This document shows positions 1 through 5,345 of a DNA stretch of 5,408 bases, piece after piece (positions within the stretch are counted from its first letter, which is position 1; the number at the start of each line of letters is the position of its first letter). The stretch lies in contig CALCNO010000031.1 in the NCBI GenBank assembly GCA_937897615.1, forward strand, positions 1 through 5,408, written 5' to 3'. A program made the translations under genes and the position numbers. Source of the stretch: an uncultured Anaerolineaceae bacterium (GTDB lineage: Bacteria > Chloroflexota > Anaerolineae > Anaerolineales > Anaerolineaceae). The notes under the pieces are model-generated. The model saw only the letters and a program-made list of their open reading frames with translations. It was not told where the DNA came from and made no database searches.

Positions 1-18
1 ATCGAACACCCAGCGTAG
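1..18 (+). CDS. C-terminal end of an upstream gene (partial)
   Basis: Read in frame from base 1, the sequence encodes Ile-Glu-His-Pro-Ala and then a TAG stop at 16-18. The next gene's ribosome binding site begins 4 bases later and its ATG lies 13 bases after the stop. The same 13-base gap separates the next two genes, so this is plausibly the tail of the preceding gene of the operon. Five codons are too few to identify a product, and the reading could be chance. Confidence 0.3.
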   Translation: MEHPA

Positions 19-21
19 TTT

Positions 22-30
22 GGGAGGTGG
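22..30 (+). promoter_or_regulatory. Ribosome binding site fixing the transglycosylase start
   Basis: GGGAGGTGG ends one base before the ATG at 32 and contains the GGAGGT anti-16S core. The reading frame stays open up to a TTG at 20, but that TTG lies next to this site and would translate it as Gly-Gly-Gly. The site therefore argues for initiation at 32. Confidence 0.7.
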
Positions 31-31
31 C

Positions 32-1000
32 ATGGCATCCCGTGCATGGTCGCCCATAATCCGTATTCTATTTACCGCTCTTACAGTATTGACCAGTGTC
101 AGTTGGGAAACAACATCTGTGAAGGCTGATAGCGGTGAAACCTGCCAGATAGCATATGGCTTAACTCCATCAGCAATTCCTGACTGGTTAATGCCAGTAA
201 GCGGGAACACGAACCTGGTCACTGCCAACCGTTATGATGTTTTGGCTGCCGAGTTATTATCATCCGGATTAGTCGATGGTGCTACCTGCCCTGCACATGG
301 GTTGAATCCTGATGGCTCCGCAAATGGTTGTGGAATCGAGCTTACTCATGAACAAGTGCTCACCTGGCAGAACCAATTTGACTCGGTGATTCTCTCTTCT
401 TCTCAGGCCGCAGAGTTACCCCCAAAGGTAGTTAAAGCTGTCATTGCCGTTGAATCGCAATTCTGGCCAGCGGCAAATTGGACTCTAGGTGAGATTGGAT
501 TGGGTCAGATGACCACATATGGTGCAGACCTTGTTTTGATGTGGCGGCCGGCTTATTTCCAAACCATCTGCCGGCAAACATACGGTGAAGTAGGATGTAC
601 TACCCAATATCAATTCCTGGATTCTTCAACGCAATACCTATTACGCGGAATGGTTTTACGAGATATCGAGGCCACCTGCCCGAATTGTCCAGGGGGTGTT
701 GATCTTGAAAAAGGAAACCAAGCGATACGAGTTCTGACTGAAACCCTCAATGCAAGTTGTTTGCAATCGACCAGGATTTTCAATCTGGCAACCGGCAAAC
801 AACCAGCTGCGTTTTTAAGTTATGACGATTACTGGCGTCTGGTTCTAGCAAATTACCATGCCGGCGCTGGGTGTGTTTATCAAGCTCTTCGAAAAACCGG
901 AAATCCGAACAATTGGAATAGCATTGCAGCCAATTTTTCAAGCGGTTGTGCAAGTGGTGCTGAATATATTCGACGTATCGAAGGGCAGATCAAGCCGTAG
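32..1000 (+). CDS. Exported lytic transglycosylase (SLT/lysozyme-like domain), cysteine-rich
   Basis: This 322-residue protein most likely cleaves the MurNAc-GlcNAc bond of peptidoglycan on the outer side of the cytoplasmic membrane. Residues 1-32 form a signal peptide: Arg at 4 and 11, a hydrophobic stretch around 9-25, and a probable signal peptidase I site after Val-Lys-Ala32. The SLT signatures appear in order: AVESQF, with Glu141 as the expected catalytic acid; GLGQMT at 156-161, matching the family G-L-x-Q motif; and ANYHAGAG at 273-280, matching the A-Y-N-A-G motif. About 100 residues before the catalytic domain have no recognised fold. The protein has ten cysteines (38, 86, 100, 180, 189, 216, 219, 243, 281, 306), suggesting disulphides after export. 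It lies 13 bases upstream of a prepilin peptidase gene, so a role in letting a pilus or secretion apparatus through the wall is likely but inferred. General wall turnover is the alternative. The ATG at 32 was chosen for its ribosome binding site. Confidence 0.8.
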   Translation: MASRAWSPIIRILFTALTVLTSVSWETTSVKADSGETCQIAYGLTPSAIPDWLMPVSGNTNLVTANRYDVLAAELLSSGLVDGATCPAHGLNPDGSANGCGIELTHEQVLTWQNQFDSVILSSSQAAELPPKVVKAVIAVESQFWPAANWTLGEIGLGQMTTYGADLVLMWRPAYFQTICRQTYGEVGCTTQYQFLDSSTQYLLRGMVLRDIEATCPNCPGGVDLEKGNQAIRVLTETLNASCLQSTRIFNLATGKQPAAFLSYDDYWRLVLANYHAGAGCVYQALRKTGNPNNWNSIAANFSSGCASGAEYIRRIEGQIKP

Positions 1001-1013
1001 AAAAAGAGGTAGT

Positions 1014-1577
1014 ATGGATTGGATTATTTTTGGTCTTGTTGTAACCTGGTTGGGAATCATATCTTGGTTCGATATTCTAAAAAGTGAAATACCCCACAGC
1101 GCCTGGGTGGTTATCCCTCTCATTGGTGCAGGTCTTTATCGGATCTTGCAGGGAGATTGGCCTTTGGTTCTGCTTGCTGGGGTAGTTGCAGCTGTTAGTG
1201 AACGGAATAGGATATCTCAAGCATTTGGTTGGGAAGAGTTAAGCCGGATAATCACCTGGCTTCCATTGCAATTTTTGGGAGTATTCCTCTCGATTCAATC
1301 TTCGCCACTTTCAGCTCTGGCAATCATTGGTTTTTGGGCTGCCTGGGAATTGAAGTGGTGGGGTGGTGCGGATGCGGTTGCGGCAATGACCATAATTCTG
1401 ATCTACCCTGAGATCACTTTTATCCTTGCGTTTTTAATTGTCCATTTGATTACGACCATCATGCTTACAATTAGGTCTTTGGTCAAGGAAAAAACAGTAC
1501 GTTTCCACAGAATACCAGGGCTGCCGTTGATATTAATAGCAGTAATTTCGCTTCAAATTGTGAATTTGCTGTCATAA
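1014..1577 (+). CDS. Prepilin peptidase, A24 family, short (TadV/CpaA-like) form
   Basis: This 187-residue polytopic membrane protein is predicted to cleave the leader peptides of type IV-type prepilins at the inner face of the membrane. Members are GxGD-type aspartyl proteases. Both expected aspartates are visible: Asp20 in SWFDILKSEIP, matching the D-x(5)-IP motif, and Asp120 in WWGGADAVAA, the GxGD element in its GGAD variant. About six hydrophobic segments cover most of the chain (roughly 3-19, 30-46, 50-61, 80-112, 122-148, 165-185). The N-terminal cysteine-containing methylation region of PilD-type enzymes is absent, as in Tad peptidases. The 100-residue gap between the aspartates is longer than the roughly 60 usual in short forms. 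The frame stays open back to an ATG at 858 inside the preceding gene, but AAGAGGT at 1004-1010 just before the ATG at 1014 supports the later start. The gene is probably cotranscribed with the transglycosylase; pilin genes would be expected to the left. Confidence 0.78.
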   Translation: MDWIIFGLVVTWLGIISWFDILKSEIPHSAWVVIPLIGAGLYRILQGDWPLVLLAGVVAAVSERNRISQAFGWEELSRIITWLPLQFLGVFLSIQSSPLSALAIIGFWAAWELKWWGGADAVAAMTIILIYPEITFILAFLIVHLITTIMLTIRSLVKEKTVRFHRIPGLPLILIAVISLQIVNLLS

Positions 1578-1624
1578 CCTAAAGTGTATCCCAGAATATT
1601 GAAGGTATAATCAAGAATAACAGT

Positions 1625-1672
1625 ACCCACCACGCCTCTGCTTAGCACGCGCACCGAGGTGGGTCATTTTTT
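1625..1672 (+). terminator. Rho-independent terminator of the transglycosylase/peptidase operon
   Basis: ACCCACC (1625-1631) pairs perfectly with GGTGGGT (1658-1664). After two bases (CA), a run of six T follows at 1667-1672. The 26-base loop is long but could hold minor internal pairing. The hairpin lies 48 bases after the peptidase stop and upstream of the next gene's promoter, the expected place for an operon end. Confidence 0.65.
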
Positions 1673-1759
1673 CGATATAATTGTTTTGGTTCAAATCCAA
1701 AAGATTTCCGTTTTTACTTTTTCTTCCTAAAATCAGGGAATTATTGGACCTAGATTGAT

Positions 1760-1791
1760 TGTCAATATTTATCAAATGATAAATATTGACA
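1760..1791. promoter_or_regulatory. Perfect inverted repeat, probable operator of the toxin-antitoxin genes
   Basis: TGTCAATATTTATCA (1760-1774) is followed by the two bases AA and then its exact reverse complement (1777-1791). This gives 15-base arms with no mismatch. The last six bases of the right arm are the TTGACA -35 box, so a protein bound here would block RNA polymerase. The antitoxin has an MqsA-type HTH, and MqsA homologues repress their own operons by binding palindromes, so it is the natural ligand; that assignment is inferred. The sequence does not match the AACCT/AGGTT palindrome of the E. coli mqsRA promoter. Confidence 0.75.
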
Positions 1792-1814
1792 CAATATGTA
1801 TTATTTGATATACT
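1786..1814 (+). promoter_or_regulatory. Sigma70-type promoter of the toxin-antitoxin operon
   Basis: A perfect -35 box TTGACA (1786-1791) and a -10 box TATACT (1809-1814, one mismatch to TATAAT) are separated by exactly 17 bases. Transcription should start around 1821, giving a leader of about 30 bases before the toxin ATG. Such a strong promoter overlapping a palindrome is typical of a tightly autorepressed toxin-antitoxin operon. Confidence 0.75.
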
Positions 1815-1832
1815 CCTTTTGGACCTTTGATA
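1804..1832 (+). repeat. Two TTTGATA direct repeats spaced 22 bases
   Basis: TTTGATA occurs at 1804-1810, overlapping the -10 box, and at 1826-1832 in the leader, 22 bases (about two helical turns) apart. The upstream copy, extended to ATTTGATA (1803-1810), is the reverse complement of TATCAAAT at 1770-1777 in the centre of the palindrome. They could be secondary contact sites for the same regulator. In AT-rich DNA such short matches can be chance. Confidence 0.3.
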
Positions 1833-1852
1833 GATAAATAATTGAGGCGTAC

Positions 1853-2230
1853 ATGGAAGGTTTTTCAGATGAAGAACTACGTCGTCTAATCCTTAATTTT
1901 CTGAAAGACTTTAAGGAGCTGATGGGTCAAGGTCAAGGTTACTATTTTGTCAAAGAACACCATAAAAACGTCCAAACACTCAGAGATTTGGGAATTACTG
2001 CCAGAATACGCGACGAAGTAATTCTTTCGGTTGCTATGGAAGATTATTCATCTGGCCCTAATCCCGATGAATACCATCCCGGTCATTATTGGATTTTTGG
2101 CAAAAACATTGATGCAGTTGAGATTTACATCAAACTTAAGATTGTTACTTACAACAACGGGAATGAACGAGCTGTTTGTTATTCATTCCATCCTTCGGAA
2201 CACCCTTTGAACTACCCGTTTCGTAGGTGA
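1853..2230 (+). CDS. MqsR-like toxin (probable RelE-fold mRNA interferase) of a type II toxin-antitoxin system
   Basis: The protein has 125 residues and no signal or membrane segment, so it is cytoplasmic. Its C-terminal half follows the MqsR layout: an LGIT segment (46-49), then VILSVAMEDYSSGP (56-69) aligned with the VIIGLSESDFYKS region of MqsR, a tryptophan (W80 in YWIFGK), EIYIKLKIV (90-98) aligned with QVYLKITV, and AVCYSFHP (107-114) aligned with the final VLIVSF strand. Family knowledge then predicts cleavage of mRNA, free or at the ribosome. It is longer than E. coli MqsR (98 residues): it has an N-terminal helix (4-23) and a C-terminal tail, SFHPSEHPLNYPFRR. Tyr92 may correspond to the active-site tyrosine of MqsR, but this is a by-eye alignment. 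GAGG (1844-1847) is spaced 5 bases from the ATG. It is the first gene after the promoter and precedes its antitoxin, the same order as mqsRA. It was identified by motif resemblance and by its partner; toxicity is inferred. Confidence 0.72.
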   Translation: MEGFSDEELRRLILNFLKDFKELMGQGQGYYFVKEHHKNVQTLRDLGITARIRDEVILSVAMEDYSSGPNPDEYHPGHYWIFGKNIDAVEIYIKLKIVTYNNGNERAVCYSFHPSEHPLNYPFRR

Positions 2231-2259
2231 AAGAATTAATAGCGATGAGTAAAGAACAC

Positions 2260-2263
2260 GAGG
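2260..2263 (+). promoter_or_regulatory. Ribosome binding site favouring the antitoxin start at 2272
   Basis: GAGG sits 8 bases before the ATG at 2272. The other in-frame starts are less well served. GTG 2227, which overlaps the toxin stop as GTGA, has no clear site. ATG 2245 has AGGTGA 14 bases away. Starting at 2272 also puts the first zinc-finger cysteine at residue 5, close to its place in MqsA proteins. Confidence 0.5.
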
Positions 2264-2271
2264 CGAAAGCG

Positions 2272-3267
2272 ATGAACGCATTTTGTCCAAATTGCGAAAA
2301 AGATACCGAACAAAAATTCGTGGATAAGGTTGAAGAAATTAGCATTCGGGGTGAAATGATCCCTATTCACATGGAGTACTACCATTGTGAAGAATGTGGT
2401 GAAGATTTTGAAATCCCTCGCCCCGATTATGATCCATTAGATGCAGCCTATCGCGAATATCGAAATAGAAAAGGAATGGTGCAGCCAGAAGAGATCAAAA
2501 AATTCCGCAAGGAGTTAGGGCTCACCCAAAAAGAATTTAGTGAGATCCTCGGAATTGGAATAGCTACTTTAAATCGGTATGAAAATGGGGCTTTGCAATC
2601 CGATGCACATGATCAGGCTATTCGTCTGTGTATGCAACCTGCGAATTTATTGAAAGTATTAGAGAGCAAGCCTACATTGCTATCTGAATCTACCAGGAAT
2701 CGGCTCACTCAACTTCTCCTAAGAAAAGACCAAGACTGCGGAGATTTACTAGAGGAAGCTATTGAGCAATTTGGCAATTATTCTCCAAACTTATTAAGTG
2801 GCTACATTCGCTTTAATGCTAACAAACTGTTCCAAGCGATCAAATTCTTCTGTTATCAAGATAAAGTTTCGAAGACTAAACTCAATAAACTGCTGTTCTA
2901 TGCGGATTTTAAGCACTTTAAAGACAATGGCGTTTCAATTTCTGGGGCTCATTATGCCCACGCCTATTATGGACCGGTTCCTCATAAATTTAATACATGG
3001 CTAACTGCAATTTCAGAATGGGACAAACAGATAACAAGCGAGGAACAACCTTTTGGTGATTTGGTTGGCGAAGTATACACCAGTGGAGAGCCAGATTGGT
3101 CCATTTTCTCCACTTCAGAATTGGCAGCTCTCGCGTTTGTTAAAAATAAATTCCAAAAATATAGTGCTAGTCAAATACGTGATTTCTCTCACCAAGAAAA
3201 GGGATATCAAGATACTACAGATGGAGAAATAATTTCCTATCAGTATGCCCAAGAACTCCAAATTTAG
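2272..3267 (+). CDS. Antitoxin: MqsA-type zinc finger and HTH fused to a Panacea/SocA (DUF4065) domain
   Basis: From ATG 2272 the protein has 331 residues in three parts. Residues 1-50 form a YgiT/MqsA-type zinc finger, with Cys5-x2-Cys8 and Cys39-x2-Cys42. Residues 70-137 form an Xre-like HTH very close to MqsA: LGLTQKEFSEILGIG, then RYENGALQ at 102-109, then NLLKVLESKPTLL at 125-137, against LSLTQKEASEIFGGG, RYEKGNAQ and KLLRVLDKHPELL in E. coli MqsA. Residues about 185-300 form a Panacea/SocA domain (DUF4065): KLNKLLFYADFKHFK at 203-217, then ISGAHYAHAYYGPVP at 223-237. MqsA finger domains hold the toxin and the HTH binds the operator. Panacea domains neutralise many unrelated toxins, and SocA itself delivers its toxin to ClpXP. 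The protein is therefore predicted to neutralise the upstream toxin and repress the promoter at the palindrome. Starts at GTG 2227 (346 residues, translationally coupled) and ATG 2245 (340 residues) remain possible. The role of the Panacea part here is inferred. Confidence 0.85.
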   Translation: MNAFCPNCEKDTEQKFVDKVEEISIRGEMIPIHMEYYHCEECGEDFEIPRPDYDPLDAAYREYRNRKGMVQPEEIKKFRKELGLTQKEFSEILGIGIATLNRYENGALQSDAHDQAIRLCMQPANLLKVLESKPTLLSESTRNRLTQLLLRKDQDCGDLLEEAIEQFGNYSPNLLSGYIRFNANKLFQAIKFFCYQDKVSKTKLNKLLFYADFKHFKDNGVSISGAHYAHAYYGPVPHKFNTWLTAISEWDKQITSEEQPFGDLVGEVYTSGEPDWSIFSTSELAALAFVKNKFQKYSASQIRDFSHQEKGYQDTTDGEIISYQYAQELQI

Positions 3268-3270
3268 AAC

Positions 3271-3333
3271 TGCCAAGTTCGGATTAGCCGTGTCATGGCA
3301 ATTTAAGTTGAGTAATTTGAAACTTGATTTTTT
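3271..3333 (+). terminator. Possible weak terminator after the antitoxin
   Basis: TGCCA (3271-3275) pairs with TGGCA (3296-3300) around an inner CGG/CCG stem, beginning 3 bases after the stop codon. A second AT-rich stem, AAGTT (3305-3309) with AACTT (3321-3325), precedes a run of six T at 3328-3333. Both stems are only 5 bp, so termination efficiency is doubtful. The position is right for the end of the operon. Confidence 0.3.
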
Positions 3334-3632
3334 CCAATTGTATAGGGATTATTCACCCTAATTGCAAATTCAAAATCATTTTGCAATGTCACAAACTTTC
3401 GATATTCACAAAATTGCATTTATGAAATTTACCTGTTTTGAATCATTGGTCTTTCAAGATACAATTCAGATTACCTCAAAGCTGGGTCTTTCCCCTCAAT
3501 GTTCGCGCAATTTACCCAACTTCTCTCTCAGTGCCTCCAAGAACTCATTGATATTGATCCTCTCAATAATTGTTAATAATAATTTTTTAATTTTACATTT
3601 ATTAGAAATCGCGAAACCTAGATATCAAATAG

Positions 3633-3653
3633 CCGGCACTCGTGAAGTACCGG
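3633..3653 (-). terminator. Hairpin just downstream of the lipoprotein gene, possible terminator
   Basis: CCGGCACT (3633-3640) and AGTACCGG (3646-3653) form an 8-bp stem with one C-A mismatch and a 5-base loop, 17 bases beyond the stop of the minus-strand gene. The T-tract that should follow on the minus strand is poor (CTATTTG). AATTTT follows it on the plus strand, so it might also act weakly in the other direction. Confidence 0.35.
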
Positions 3654-3669
3654 AATTTTGATGCACTGC

Positions 3670-5202
3670 TCAAGGTGTCGGAGCTATAGTCTCAACCACG
3701 ACTTCAGGTGGACCACTCGTTAGATCATTGCTGCTGGTATTAAGCTGGTTGATCCAGTCTTCCGGGTCTGAATACAACGCGTTGGAATAGGCCTGGATAG
3801 AGTTATTAGTAATTATTGGTGATGCAGGAGCACCAATGAGAATTCCTACCTCTCCTAAGAGAATGAAATTTTTGTTGGCTGTGCCTTTGGCATTACCTGA
3901 ATAAGAGATGCCTGTCATACAGGATTCAATAGTGTTGAAATCCAGTAAAGGTGAGGCATCATCCTTCACGACGATCCCCAGATATGAATCTGACAAATGG
4001 TTTCCGCGCGCTTCACCCGCAGCGGAATCCTGGTAAAAGATACCAATCGCTTGTTCCTTATTACTTGTAAGGGTATTGTTGGATAAAGTTGGGGCGGAAG
4101 AGTTTTTCACCATGATACCAACATTAAAGCTCTCAAGGGTGTTGTCCACGGCTTCACCTGAGGCGTTATCCATGAAGATAATGCCTGATTTGACATTAGT
4201 AAATGTATTGTGGGTGATTTGAGCTTTTGAATTTTCGGTCACTTGGATGGCCAAACCCTCGGAATCCGCGCTGAAAGTACTGTCCGAAATTGTCGCTTGT
4301 GAGTCATCAAACGTCACAATGCAGGAACCCAGACAATTAGAGAATGAGATACCACTGACGCTAGCGGTAGCGGTCTCAAGCAGCGTCAAGGCGGAATAAT
4401 TATGACTCAACTGCCCGCCAGAAATGGTAACCTGTGCCTGGCCGTAGGCGTAGACACCAATGTATGAATCCGTAATGCTGCTTCCCTCAAGATCCAACTT
4501 GTTGGTACCTGCCAGAAATATTCCACCGGGTATTTTTTGTGGGTTTTCAGGATCCATTCTATTCACACTGCCAGCTATTTGGCTGTTGCTGATAACAGCT
4601 GTAGCATCATTCGCCATACTTATCGCGCCAATTTGTTTGCCGGAAGATGAAAGCGTAGCGCCAGTCAAAATACAATCCTCGAGTATCAGGTTGCCAGATT
4701 GCATGAACAACACCGCTGCGGGATCATTGCCAGTGTATTCCAACTTGAGAGCCTTAAAAGTCAGCGTACCTGAGCCTGAAAACATCAACATGGTTGTAAT
4801 TTCAGCGTAAGGTGTATTGGTAGTGATGGTAGTCTGATCAGCACCTGCGCCAATCAAGGTCAAGTTTTTATTGAGATTTAAGCCATGTGTCAACGTAAAT
4901 ACGCCCGGTGCTAATGAAATCACATCGCCATCAGCAGCTGATTCAATGATGGAAGTCAAATCCTGGTCAGAGGTGATGCCAGCCGGGGTCGGACTGGGTG
5001 ACGAGGTTGGAGTAAATGCAGCGATCGCGGTTGCTGTTTGAAACGTTGCCGATTCTTCAGCGGTTGGACCACAGGCTGTAAGCAAAACGATCAATATAAT
5101 ACTTATGACTGCTAGTAAAGCATTCATTGGATTGCGCGTTTTGATAAATTGATGATGTCGTTTGGGTTTGTATTGTGAGCAAAAATGTGCCGAGTTTTCC
5201 AT
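3670..5202 (-). CDS. Surface lipoprotein with right-handed parallel beta-helix repeats
   Basis: This 510-residue protein is predicted to be lipid-anchored outside the cytoplasmic membrane. A hydrophobic segment at 27-43 ends in the lipobox Leu-Thr-Ala-Cys44. Before it lies a long basic n-region containing KPKRHH and KTR. A Ser/Thr/Pro-rich linker (about 47-75, including TPTSSPSPTP) follows. From residue 76 the start of a pectate-lyase/NosD-like beta-helix appears, with AADGDVISLAPGVFTL (89-104) and LTLIGAG typical of its first turns. Rungs of about 22 residues run to about 476, rich in N-x-(I/L/F) and G-I-x-(V/F) strand patterns. The last six rungs (340-476) alternate between a GEA/GTA type and a SAPTL/ASPxx type. 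No catalytic residues can be assigned; binding of a polysaccharide or another surface ligand is a guess. AGGGAG, 7 bases upstream of ATG 5202, supports this start over Met26, which has no site and would leave the signal without positive charge. It is transcribed convergently to the toxin-antitoxin operon. Confidence 0.8.
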   Translation of the reverse strand: MENSAHFCSQYKPKRHHQFIKTRNPMNALLAVISIILIVLLTACGPTAEESATFQTATAIAAFTPTSSPSPTPAGITSDQDLTSIIESAADGDVISLAPGVFTLTHGLNLNKNLTLIGAGADQTTITTNTPYAEITTMLMFSGSGTLTFKALKLEYTGNDPAAVLFMQSGNLILEDCILTGATLSSSGKQIGAISMANDATAVISNSQIAGSVNRMDPENPQKIPGGIFLAGTNKLDLEGSSITDSYIGVYAYGQAQVTISGGQLSHNYSALTLLETATASVSGISFSNCLGSCIVTFDDSQATISDSTFSADSEGLAIQVTENSKAQITHNTFTNVKSGIIFMDNASGEAVDNTLESFNVGIMVKNSSAPTLSNNTLTSNKEQAIGIFYQDSAAGEARGNHLSDSYLGIVVKDDASPLLDFNTIESCMTGISYSGNAKGTANKNFILLGEVGILIGAPASPIITNNSIQAYSNALYSDPEDWINQLNTSSNDLTSGPPEVVVETIAPTP

Positions 5203-5316
5203 GAGTACGCTCCCTAGTGGTGTAAATTTTTATTACTGAAAATTCAGCTTGAAGGATTTTTGGTTAGAGCCACATTCTTTCTGTATAGTTTAAACAATCC
5301 TACTTTATTTTTTTTT

Positions 5317-5345
5317 ATTATATACATCAATACTTCAATTGACCA
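5317..5345 (-). promoter_or_regulatory. Probable promoter of the beta-helix lipoprotein gene
   Basis: On the minus strand TGGTCA (5345-5340, four of six matches to TTGACA) and a perfect TATAAT (5322-5317) are separated by 17 bases. The expected start falls inside the following nine-A run (5316-5308), giving a leader of about 110 bases before the ATG at 5202. The surrounding DNA is AT-rich, so chance -10 matches are possible. Confidence 0.45.

Larger units (their letters stand above)
3268..3669. other. AT-rich intergenic region between convergent genes, no convincing gene
   Basis: These 402 bases separate the antitoxin stop from the convergent lipoprotein gene. They hold weak hairpins near each end, a TAGGG/CCCTA hairpin at 3343-3360 with an 8-base loop and no T-tract, and AT-only tracts around 3570-3605. 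A plus-strand open frame (3362-3661) has only a TTG start, no ribosome binding site and no recognisable motif. A minus-strand frame (3624 down to 3496) could be a gene remnant but has no ATG. I see no RNA gene. Confidence 0.6.

Noticed and set aside
858..1013. N-terminal extension of the prepilin peptidase frame into the transglycosylase gene
   Set aside because: It overlaps the conserved end of the transglycosylase in another frame, while the ATG at 1014 has its own ribosome binding site and starts directly with the first membrane segment.
1684..1702. tRNA T-arm-like hairpin (TTTTGG, loop TTCAAAT, CCAAAA)
   Set aside because: No matching acceptor stem, anticodon arm or D-arm lies upstream and no CCA follows. 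Upstream is the operon terminator. Probably coincidental, and not enough to claim an attachment site.
2145..2345. Minus-strand open frame across the toxin-antitoxin junction
   Set aside because: It is antisense to two well-supported coding regions and to the first zinc-finger cysteines, with no sign of independent coding.
3362..3661. Plus-strand open frame of 99 codons in the gap after the antitoxin
   Set aside because: It begins with TTG, has no ribosome binding site, shows no recognisable motif and runs through AT-only sequence and a hairpin.
4460..4810. Plus-strand open frame of 116 codons opposite the lipoprotein gene
   Set aside because: It is antisense to the middle of the beta-helix, whose repetitive codon use keeps the opposite frame open. 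No ribosome binding site or recognisable motif.
5217..5248. Small inverted repeat CTGAA-AA-TTCAG in the lipoprotein leader
   Set aside because: The arms are only 5 bases, with no further pairing or riboswitch-like structure around them.
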